NCBI RefSeq assembly: GCF_963855985.1
Contig: NC_087093.1
Coordinates: 8,253,501 to 8,317,500, forward strand
Source of the DNA: Ostrinia nubilalis
Lineage: Eukaryota; Arthropoda; Insecta; Lepidoptera; Crambidae
Direction of reading: 5' to 3'
DNA length: 64,000 nucleotides
Shown: positions 48,252 through 60,200 of the stretch, in pieces
Position numbering within the stretch: the first letter of the stretch is position 1
Layout of the letters: each line of letters begins with the position of its first letter
Notes under the pieces: model-generated
The model's input: only the letters and a program-made list of their open reading frames with translations
Told to the model about the DNA's origin: nothing
Database searches by the model: none
Made by a program: the position numbers and the translations under genes

Positions 48252-51200
48252 GTTAGTTTTTGTTCCACTCGAGTTGCGTTATAAAAATAATCTGTTAGAT
48301 GGAATGTTTAGCTGACGTATCTTAGATGAGTACACGCGAGGAGAAAAATGCTGCGCTCATTGAAGAGGTGTACGATTTGTATTTATTATCTGGAGTAAGA
48401 ACCTCTTCATTTTTCTGTAGTGTGTAATAAAAGCAGTGATGACATATTTTATAGAAAAATAAATAAGGAAGTGATGAATAAGTACTTTAAAAAGAACTTT
48501 AACATCGAATTTACTTTTAAAGTACCTGTTGTCTTTTTTTAGTTTAAAACTATACTAAAACTTAAACAAGCGAATGTGATAAGTCATTTTTGACTTATAG
48601 AGCTTATTTACCTGAATAAAATAAAAGAAGTTGAATATTATTCTTAGCAAAGTGCGCAGGAGTGTCCTATATCAGAGCACACGTCTCGCGCCGCCGACTC
48701 CGATCTGTCGGGCGCGCTTGAGCAGCCTACTTCCACCTGTCACTTCGTCAAATAACAGCCTCTGTTATGTTCAGGCTTCTTTGCCCGGAATTATAACGAA
48801 TTATTAACGTTTAACATTTTTGGGGCACGATAAAGGTGATTTGAAATGCCCTATATGAATATTAAGTATTGTAAATACTTTATAAATTGACATTGATGAA
48901 GTTGCAGCTATTGCCGTAGTTTGTGTCTCAGCTCATAAGTATTAAGTCACTTTTCGTGGTAAATAAAGCGAAAATTAAACACACTACCATTTTAGTCTCA
49001 TCCCTGAGGACGCAAAAAAGTCCTTTTCGAAATGGTAATCGGTCGAATTTCATTAACATGATTAAATATTCTTAATAACTACCTTTCAGGTTACTGACAC
49101 CAACGACAATCCGCCAGTGTTCAAAGAAACTGCGTATTCCTTCGACATTCCTGAGAACGCAGCGCGGGGTTCCATAGTGGGGACCGTAGAAGCCGTCGAT
49201 TTGGACTCGGGTGCCAATGCCCAGTTGACGTACACCGTCATCTCCGACTGGGCCAATGACGTCTTCTCACTCAATCCTCAGACTGGAGTGTTCACCCTGA
49301 CCGCCAAATTGGACTACGAAGAGGTAAGCTTTTGGTATAACATAGAGCTAAAAATGCTTTATACTTTGCTACGAAAGCAGGTTTTGTTTAAAATAGCGCC
49401 GAGTTTTGCCCTTGTACGCCTGTTGGTAACAACCTTGCCTCTCCATTTGAGGCGTTCATCTTTCTTCTTTCTATAAATAACTTTCGAAATTTTTATAATT
49501 TAAAAAGTTTGTGATTATCCCCCTTGCACGTCTGTCATTTGGTAGTCGTCTATTATCTTTTTAATAACCCTTTCAGCACGAGAGAAAAATTTGACGATTT
49601 CTAAAAAATCGCGTTAGTTTCTGGGGTCTTTAGGATCTTAGTAAATAGAGAAAAATAGCGAAAAAATTTAGGGGGTGACTTTAACCCCCCTAAACCCCCC
49701 CGCACGATCGTATCAATCCGTCATGAACCTATGAATAGCTATTTCATTACAATTACAATTTAAACTAATTAAAAAAAGACATTTTAGATATAAGGAGCTT
49801 TATTATTTTTCATAAAGACATGATATCGTAATTAGATACTAATTTCTGCAAAAAAATTCAAAAATAGCTCATGACCCTAACCTAGAACTCTGTCAAAACC
49901 TGAATTTTGGGGGTAGTAGCATCTTAAAATTGAACATGAGCTTTCGTTTTTAAAAATAACTTATTTTTTTTGAATCCCAGATGTCGAGGCTATTATTCAA
50001 TAACACATGGGGTTAGATATTTTCATAAAAGGGATAATTTTGGTTCATCTATTGGTACTAGAATCCTGGTATCCTCTCGATATTTTCACTGGTGGCTGTA
50101 TTTTCTACAGCGGATTTGTACTATTTGGTGGTTATGTGTCTCGGAGACATTCTTGAGTTTATTCTAGAGTAAATCTGATGTTCAGGCCTTTAAAAGATTC
50201 GAAAGGTTTCCATTACTTACATTACCAAAAATTCAAACATCGTCCCGACATGCACGCTCGTGCTGTAGAACTTTAGGAGTACCTGGTACTCGGTTACATC
50301 TAACTTTTTATTAAATTAAAGCGAATTATATTTTTTAAGGATATAATTTAAATTAATACGCACAAAATTCATTGAAATCCACAAAAGAAGTAATTTAAAT
50401 AAATTAATACTTTTCACGCCTCCCGTAGTCAGGTACACGTCCGTCTTTGTCACTCAACACAGCACCGACTGAACGCCATTGAAAGTTTTTGTATGAAAAA
50501 TAGCAAATATATCGAACCGTACGATCGATCGGAAGCGTCTTGGCGCGGTAAAATTGATTTACCAATTCACTAGATTTTTTCAAAGTCGAACGCACTTTCG
50601 TATGATTCTGTGCTGAAAGGGATAATAAAGTTTGAACGTACTAGGTTCATAAACCTACATCTGGAGTGATTGCTAGTAAAAGCTGGTGATTTTGTTAAGT
50701 TTAAGTCATAACTTAACCGATTGTGTGCAAATGAGTCATGCCGATGTTCTCACCGGTTCATGTTATAACTTGACATTTGAATTACTTTGCATTTTATAGG
50801 GCATCGTTTTACGACTATAATACCATTTTTATAAGTACTATGCACATTCGCTTCGTGAATTTATAACTGCCAATCCAATTAATATTACATAAATAAAATA
50901 AGACCAATTATTTTACAGACACTTCTAAAATTGGTTAGTAGGATAAGGGTAGAATCGACACTACGTACTATCGGGGACTCTTCCGCCTGACCACTTTGTA
51001 GAAATTTTAGCGTAAGCGCATCGCTCCGGTCACGTGCTCACCCCGTCTCTAATTGGTTACGCATTTTACTATATTTTTACTACGACCAATAAGAGACAAT
51101 CAGGGCTTAGGTTGCAATACGAAATACCATTGTGCACTTTATTGTCATACGGTTAAGGTTTAAAACGAAATGTTTCTTTTTCTTCAATCTTTCTTAGTTT

Positions 51201-54200
51201 TAGGCTGAGTTGCACCACCTAACTTTGACCGTAACTATAACGGTAACCGGTGCTTTTTGTATGGAGTTTGACAGATTTTTGACGTTTGTCAAAGTTAAAG
51301 TAAGATGGTGCAACTCAGCCTTAGAATTTTAAGAATAGAATTTGGTTACAAACAAATAGATATGTATTTTTTTAACATTCTGTTTTTATACGAGGTCTGT
51401 CTGCTTTTTGCTTTGGCGAATTGTCGACATATTCTCTCCTTTGTTTTTTTGTGAAGTTTTGTGATCAATAACCGATTGATTTTGTTTTGTGTTGACCCGT
51501 GCTAGTAATTGGACAGTTTGATTGCCTTTTTATTGACCTCCGCGCGATTACTGAACCATGCCTCTCAAAATAATTCTTAATTCTTATATTTACATACTTA
51601 CAAAGTTATCTATACATTGTTAACTGTTTAAGTATTATTTAGTTTGAAGTTTAATTGTTATTGATTTAAGACCTTGTGTAAAGACACTATGTGCAATAAA
51701 AAATTGAATCTATATAAATAAAAATGAATTGCTGTTCGTTAGTCTGATTAAAACTCGAGAACGGCTGGGCCGATTGAGCTGATTTTGTTTTTAAAATGTT
51801 TTTCGTAGTCCAGGGTAGGTCTAAACGGTGAGCAAATAAGGAAAAATTGAGATGGCTTATTTATTGCATTTAAGGCGGAACAGAGTTCGCCGGGTCAGCT
51901 AGTTTGAAATAAAACTAACTTAATATTATAATATTTACGATAACCAATTACCTGGATCATTGCTACCTAGTGCAATATTTGTATTAAATTGTAATAACGT
52001 AGATAAGTGTTTCTTTAAAACGGAAATAAAAGTTGCTAATGTATTAAAAATAAATAGAAACCTATTATAGGTTTTTATTTACATTCAAGGATTTAGGAAA
52101 GTTATTATGTAGCCAGATCTTATAATACCTAATTGTTTTAAGCCACAAATATTCCTTAACTCTTTACTAATTAATTCAATAACATAATATTGTTTATAAA
52201 TTATAAGTTCCGAATAAATTAAATACCTATTAAATAAGTAAAATTCGGAAGTAACTGTATGATTTTGTATTTCTCGCCTTAACTAGCTAAACTAGTATCA
52301 TGAGATTTGCACTCTTAATATCAACAATAATTATAGAAAGGGCTACTTTTTTCTCGGGAAATTGCACAGTTACCTCGGAATGTGCGATACCAATTTTGTG
52401 AACCGAGCGGGCAATCGCTAGTTCAAATTTTACACGAAGCCCCATATAATATTTTGTAGCGATTCTTTATTGGGTTTCAAATTGACTAAAATGCGACGTT
52501 GCCAAACGAGCGCTACGGATGCGGGTAATAAGCAATACTCAATCCTAAACGCTTTACATAGAGCTTGGTTTGCTAGGGCAAACATCTACAGTGGTGCGCC
52601 GACGCTGCTTAGACCCGAAACATGAATGAACGGGGGCGTAGCATAATCGAGCGTGTGTGTGCAAACAATTTAGGCCCTTAAGGTGTCAAGGCGTCCGAGT
52701 CCCCGATAGTACCTATGTTATTAAACATTCTTCATAACGTAAATACTTGGTAATCAAATTTAGCTGAAAAGGTTTAGGAACATTTCTATTTCAAAACCGA
52801 GAAAAAGCTTTTTATTTCGACAAACAAAAATGTACGAAAAGATTTACACCCATTGAAGATTCTACAGAAAATCTTTGTCATCTATAATTGCCTCCTGTCA
52901 GTAATATATCGAATTACCAGTAACCCTGTAGATATATATTTTTACGTAAACGACGTGGTTCGCAATATTGAATAAATTATTATAAATAAATAATTCATTA
53001 TTCATGCGAACCACCTATGCAGGCTAGTCATGTAACATGTAAATAATTAACTTTCTAGTTGAATATGAATACCTTATCTCTACACCCGGGAGCAGATTAC
53101 TTTAGCCGGTTTGGACGATTATATACGAAGATGGGGAAATATAATTAAATAATCATTTTATGTAATTTAGATACGTTTTCAGTTTTATCAATGCATTACT
53201 TAACTTTTTTCACTTCCTTAACATGAAATAGGTGATAATCTGATTGAAAAGGCTTACGGTATTTTATTTTATAACTTATATCGTCTTTGCTGTAACATCC
53301 TAGTGCCAAAGCTTATAAGCTGCTATGATATCTGCCAAAGCTCGAGTAGTTTAATACATATTAACAATGCGTTAATAATAAACAACAAATAATAAACTGT
53401 AAGGTCTCGTAAAATCGCGCGACATGCTCGTAAAAACGAACGAAATGTGCAATTAAAAACACTTTAAATAGGTTAAGCGATTACCGCCGTAATGATTGCG
53501 ACAAAACAACAACCGAGTGGTTAATACTCCTTGGCATATTCATTTTGGTCTGAAAAGTATTTAAATAGTTTTCTTGTAAATGACAACTGAACAGACGGCC
53601 TTTCCGTGCCTAAAAGTAATTCAAGTAGTCTTGATTGATTCCACTTCGGCTCTCGAATTATCAGCAATAAATTATGCTTGTTGGATTAATTTTTTTATTC
53701 CTAGTTGCTACCGCAATTGAGTTAAAGATAAACCTTTTGATATTAGTGATCGACTATAAATGTAATTTACTTTACAGCGAGTTAAAAATGCAAATTAATG
53801 CATGTGCAACAACTTAGTACTCAATTAGACTAACTTCGAGATGACGTATCTTTGACTTATTTTAAAACAATTCCAAATCATAGAATATAGAAATATTGAC
53901 ATAATTGTAAATAAATAAATATCCTTGGACATTTTTACACTACGCTTCTAGTCCCAAACTAAGCAAAGCTTGTACTATGGGTACTAGACAACGGATATAA
54001 AGATACTTAAATACTTTTTTTTGTAAATACATACATAAATGGGTGAATTTCAACAAGTGCATAATTTTGCCTAATTTTGGTGGAAATTTTTATTTGTGTA
54101 TTTTTATTCTTTAATTATAGATCAAATTTATTGGAAACTTATACTGTTTCTAAAATGATTAAGACATTAAATTTTGTCCAGTAGTTTTTTAGATTTTCCT

Positions 54201-57200
54201 TACACCAAAATTAAGAGAACACCAAAATTTATATTAAAGCACCAAAATTAGAAAATATGCTGTCAGTCGGTCATATCTTAGTGCCAAGCTCAAGAAATGG
54301 TTTTAAATTTACCAGCACCGACTCCAAAAATATTAATCATGGTATATTGTCCTAATAAATAAATAACGACGTACTTATTTTCTACTTTTAAGTGATTTTT
54401 GGCGTCGGTATTAATTTTTTTGTTAAAATTATTTTTTTTCATGCTTTTTAGTTGATTAGTCCTTGTTATTGTCACTGAAGAGGGACAGTACCTATGTTTA
54501 ATGTGATTAAGACTATAATTTTCCATTTTGTAATGGAAAATTATAGTCTTAATCACAATCCAAGTGTAAATAATCTTCCTAGCAAAATACAGGCTCCCTA
54601 CTTTAAATATCGGCAACTAAAAAGTATCCATGTATCATGTGTCAATGTATGTATCAACAAATGAGTATTGAGTATCATCTAACTCCTAACTTATGTTGTT
54701 TGACCTTTCATCATCAGCTCATCTTAAATACCTGAAATAATACAACTGTATGTACATACCTACCTAAAATATTTAAAGAATTATCCTCCAACTCCTAAGC
54801 GTTAAGGAGTTTTACCTTCCATCATCACCTCATCAACATTAGATGATGACTACTTGAATAACTTTAGAAAACGTATTGCATTCCTACAAAATTTGAGGTT
54901 TACTCTCGATTTCCCTAGGATCCCATCATCAGATCCTGACTTGGTGACAATGGGACCACCACATAAGTGTACCCTATAGAACAAAAAAAGAATTTTGAAA
55001 ATCGGTTCACAATGGACGGAGTTAAGTCGGTTAAAAATGCTTTGGTGCACCACCAAAAACACCAAAATTGACTCACCAAAATTAGATTCTCGTTGAAAAA
55101 GCTAAATTATATGAAATCTGTTTTAAATATAACAATAACATTTTAACACATGGTATGAAAACAGTTCCTTTACATTATACGAGGAATTCAACTAAAAAGA
55201 ATAGCTTAAAAATCTTATACAAAAAGACACCAAAATTGCAGAATTGTTGTCCGTTTAAAAAAAACGAACACATTTACGTTTTTGGCGGGAAGACGCAGAG
55301 GTCTTGCACCCGTCTGCCGTCACTGCTCGCGGGGGCGGTACTAAACCTAACGAATGATGGGAGTGTTTAAATCCTGTTTGATCTTTAAAGAAACTGACGA
55401 GCTATTTCATTATTGACACCAAAATCATAAATTTTTCGCGGACAAAACTTAAGGACGTGACTTAATCACAGTTATTTGGGAAACTTGCTTAATTTGGTAA
55501 TCTTAGATAATAGATAGATTGTATAATCCAAAAATATACTTTTTCCCTAAGTTCTGTTTTGATCTTCAGCTAAAAAAATACATATTGTAAGAAATTAAGG
55601 ATGTGGACACTGCACCAAAATTAGAAACGCTTAGTTCAATTATTTTTTGTCGAATTTGTAAAAGAAAATACTCATTAATAATGTTGTCCTCAAAATGGAA
55701 CCTCTGTATATTTTCGTGGAAAAAAAAAAACAAAGTTCTATGTCATAAAAAACATATGATTTTCAGCTACGCCGCTCAAAAAATGTGTTTGGGAAATTGA
55801 CCCATATACATAGTAACACCCAGACCCGTCACGGAAATATGATAGAGCCTTCGATTATGGTTTTTGGGACTATTTGACTGCAATTTTTTGTAACTTTGGA
55901 TTTGGTTGAATGGAATGAATTGGATTAGTAAATCTGGTGCATTACCTACTGTAGGTAATGGTTGATAACCGATCTGGAAAATGTGGATGTGAATTGATAA
56001 CAGTAACTTTCCTTGGGCGCATTCGTCAGCATAGTTTACGATCGTGAGAGCGCGAACTGCTCGAGCTGGCCCAACATTGTTGGTGTCAGACAATGTCTAG
56101 GACAGCGCCCGCTGGGTACTAACGTGTCGTCTTCCATAGCGTGAGCTAACAACCCTTTTGTCGGACTTTACGAGAGGCCATACAACATCTCCATACACTA
56201 ATATTATAAATGCGGAAGTGAATAACTCTTTCCGTCTATCTTTATGTTTGTTACATTTTCTTGTCGACGTTGAGAAAATTTAGATGTTTCTTGGCATAGT
56301 GAGAGATAAAACTTAGTGAAATTATAGAAAGCAAAAATCAGATATTTTTGCCGATCGATAATAACAAAACTGACAATTAACAGTTTATATTAATACTGTA
56401 GTAGAGAACACGGTGAACAACAGCAATATAAACATAATAAGCGAATACTCGCTGAATAATATTTAATGAAATGATTACAGTTTCATCTGAATATTCTCAT
56501 TGTTTTTATTTTGAACACAGAGCAAGGCCATGCGCAAACAATATAACCTGGAATCACAGTAGCCGAAGGCACTATAAAAACTTTTTGCTGCTAAGAAATT
56601 ACAAAGTAAAGACCTATTCAGATTCAAAAAGCAATACGAGATTTCGCACTGTATACTAGTCAGCGATATGCTCGAAACAAAACTCTTTATCGTTTAGTTA
56701 ATAAATACGATGTCATTGTTTCCAGCTCAATCGTTTATGATGATGAAAAGAACCGTGCATGAACAGATCATGTCATAACTCATCTTGTGCTTAATGGTCA
56801 TCATCAGGCTTGCATTTCCAAGATTAAATGGACGTTATTTTTAGTGTAGGTATGTTCGTCTTTGCCTCCGAGAGCTCGCGGGCATACTCTGCGGCTGAAA
56901 GCATTATCGCAACATAGATCTAGAGGCGGCCGATGACCCGGCGTACCAGGCTGCCTCTACTACCAAATAGTTACAATGAGACGACTTGTTGACTTTGTTG
57001 TCTTGTTCTGCTAATGTGCTGTTGATACATAATCAATCATATGTTATTTATACGTACATAGAGAGGAAATAACTACCTACACTTAGGATGCTACTTTAAA
57101 TAAAACTGTTTTTTTATTTGATTACCTATTATGTATTTTTTTCTTATCTCATGGAACGGCTCTTATTGTAAAGGTATCCTAGTCCACTTTTTGAACTCTT

Positions 57201-60200
57201 GTAGCGATAATTTTTAGATGTGTAGTTTGTGTGTATTTTTAGATAATCTAGGATTAGGATTTACTTTATTAACTAAGAACTGTCAGATTTTATTATGCTG
57301 ATGATATTATGCTTAGATGTTACATGTGTGTATACTATATTCTACCTATTTATGAATAAGTAACGAAATTATGTTAATCTCTGGAAATACAGTAAGGACA
57401 CCGGGACAATTACTGCGTGTATAAAAAAATGTTACGAGTCACTTACTTGAATGCCTTTTGGGCGTAAAATAACATACGGGCAAGTAAAATTTATTACTTA
57501 CTGTGTAAAATATTGCATGTTGTAGGCAAAAGTGCAAAACAAAAGACTGGCCTGTGGCCCTGAGCGCTTTTTTAACGCTGTAAGTAATACTGCTATAGGA
57601 GTAAAGAGCTATTTACATACATGAGGGACTACCCATTCTACCTAGCCACAAGGAGATTAAAATCATAATGGAATTAATGCATCGTATTTTTATTCATCTC
57701 AGTGTGTAGTTGTATAATGTTAGCTTAAGAAACGGCTACTTTGTTTGTTGATGGAGACCGTTGGCGGTTTATTAATGAAATGATAAACAAAAATAACATA
57801 AAATATAAAGCCATCGCGGTAACATAAGTTTTATATGAAAATGTAACAAAATGTGTATAAAAATATATCGATGACAATACTGGAGTAAGCCTAGAAAAGT
57901 AACTTTCTTTATAAAAAAAAAAACATTATAAAATATTCAAATTGATTTTAACTTTATCTCTACCTCATGTTGTAATACTTATTGATTTTTAAATATAATT
58001 TCCTTAGTCACTGTTCGAAGATAACTTTCTCTACAGCTTTAACCAGTTTTTACGGAAAATATGCGTAGTTATTTTCTTATTGTAATATTCATCAATGCAG
58101 CAGGAAATTGGCAGAAGTCTTTAAATATTCTCTAATAAAAAGTGCGATATGTGGCTATTTATAAAACTAGAAACTAGTTATACAATTATCCCTTATTATG
58201 GTAGATCCTTTTTGTGACACTTAATGCAATTGTAATGCAAAGGGACTTTAAACTGTTCTAAAAAGATGCCCATAAAAGTTTCCGTCACACCCAAAGGTAT
58301 CAATACAAATACTTCACCTTTATCACAGCTTAATTGTTATTAGCAGGTACAACTTATAAGGTTAATGTCACTTAAACTTACAATAAGATCAAAAAAAGGG
58401 TTCCATTGTCTCATAAAAATGAACAGTTCGTCTCGCCAGTCGTATTTGTGAAGGCGAAAACGTCGCCATACTGAAGCCGTAAAGGCGTGGACGCGCAGCC
58501 GGCTCATCAAGTCGCCGGCTCTTCTAATTAGTAAAAACAATTCGCTCCGTACATTCGTTTTGTCGACCGCCCGCCAATTCCTCGTAGCCCGCTAGAGAGC
58601 TGCTAATTTCATCCCGGTACAGTTTTTTCGCGTCGGGCATCATATTCGGCATTTGCCCACTGGATCCGCCATCGAAATTAAGGGCCGAACAATGTCGGAC
58701 AAAGCGGCCGTCCGCAAAACATCTCCGGCCGGATTCCGCGACCACTGCCTGTTTTTTAAATCGCCATCTCGCTTCACGATCCGCGAATGAGGCAGCTTGT
58801 CATAGCTGGGAAGCTTTGGAGTCCTATTATATGGAAAATCTGAATGCCGAGTCCGTTCGTAAAATATTACGGTCGTACTTTATGCAACGCATTGTTTTAG
58901 TCGGTCGCCGTTAACTACCTCGTTCGTCGCGCTGATGCTGTAATTAGGTTTTTCAGCTGTCAGATTTTGCTTACATCGCTTTGAAACCACAACTTTGTAT
59001 TTGAATGGTTTGGATAGTATAGTAGTTATGCGGCAAACACTCGACCTTTTGTAACAGAACATACAAGTACCACCAGGTGGCTTTCAAACATAATTTTTTA
59101 CATGACTGTATTAAGTTATATTTTCTCAAAAAATGATGGAATTCGTATACTAAGATCGCTTGCATTATAAAACTAACCGCCAGAAACACTTTTTCAAATA
59201 AGAAGTGTTCCTAAAAAGTCCACTCTATCATTTTGCAAGCGAACACTATTTGTAATACTGTTATTTCTTATTACAGACGCAGCACTATATTCTTGTAGCG
59301 CAAGCTCAGGACAATGGTCACCCATCATTGTCTGGCACAGTAACGGTTTACGTGAATGTGGTCGACCTAAACGATAACGCGCCCATATTTGATCCTATGA
59401 GTTTCTCGAACGAAATTTTAGAAGATGTGCCTATTGGAACTTCTGTTGTGACCATCAGCGCTACCGACATGGATTCTGGTGAGTTAAACACCAAGGTTAA
59501 ATATTAGAGACGTAATAGTAGGTACCTAAGTAGAATCAGTTAGATCCAATTTATGTAAGAAGAATGCATTTTGATTAACAATTTGTCTTTTTCTGCTGCT
59601 AATTTAGGAGGAAGGTAAGACACGTAATGATGCATAGCAAAAATTGTAAATAATACTCTAGCATTTCATGATTGTGACCAAAATACTTTAATCAATTATA
59701 ATGTTTCTCGACTTTTCAGGCCTCAACGGCAAACTCACGTACAGTATTTCGTCAGGAGACGATGCTCATGATTTCACAATAGCACACAATGGCACAATTT
59801 TTACGGCAAAGCTCTTGGACAGAGAAGTTCTTCCAGTGTACAACCTCATAGTGACAGCCAAGGACTCTGCCAAGCCGCCAGAGCCACAGCTTTCTTCAAC
59901 CGTCCAGGTAATGCATTTCACACGAAATATCGAAATAGTCCTTTATTTTTTCACGTCACCAAAGTTTGCTCTCGATGCGTCTGGCCCAGGAGTACGTTTA
60001 CTTTAACAAGGTAGTGTCACTTCTAATGATCGCCTACTAACTAGTTAGTAAGAAGCTACGTAAAAGAATTCGAAAAGGTTTTAGAATATTGTAATACTCG
60101 TATATTTATGAGCTGAAATAATAATGCCGATTTATCGGTAAAACGATTTGTAGAGAATCAATGTTGTTATGTTTACATTTATTATGATTATTTTCTTTTC

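Larger units (their letters stand above)
50965..52712. mobile_element. 1.75-kb inverted-repeat region, GTACTATCGGGGACTC ends
   Basis: A perfect 16-bp inverted pair, GTACTATCGGGGACTC, is followed by weaker similarity (CCGCCTGACC against ACGCCTTGACACC). No target duplication is certain. It encloses the TIR element 51201-51323 and the Helitron 51709-51902. GC-rich ends and an AT-rich interior suggest a non-autonomous transposon. Confidence 0.5.
53912..55838 (-). mobile_element. SINE (minus), headless, interrupted by the 54041-55803 transposon
   Basis: 53912-54040 matches 2948-3080 almost base for base (CCTTGGACATTTTTACACTA, then CGCTTCTAGTCCCAAAC). The SINE resumes at 55804 with ATACATAGTAACACCCAGAC and CCGTCACGG, matching the body of 14406-14665. 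The tRNA head is missing beyond about 55838. Confidence 0.8.
49324..59276 (+). other. Long ft intron between exons B and C (9953 bp)
   Basis: This intron begins GTAAGC and ends TTATTACAG. It contains a 1.05-kb TIR element (49568-50621), a 1.75-kb inverted-repeat region holding a small TIR element and a short Helitron (50965-52712), a SINE split by a DNA transposon (53912-55838), and a GC-rich, apparently unique patch (58420-58760). The remaining sequence (52713-53911 and 55839-58419) is AT-rich, and I see no coding potential in it. A fragment beginning CTAATATTATAAATGCGG (about 56199) matches a dispersed repeat I remember from Lepidoptera. Confidence 0.85.
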
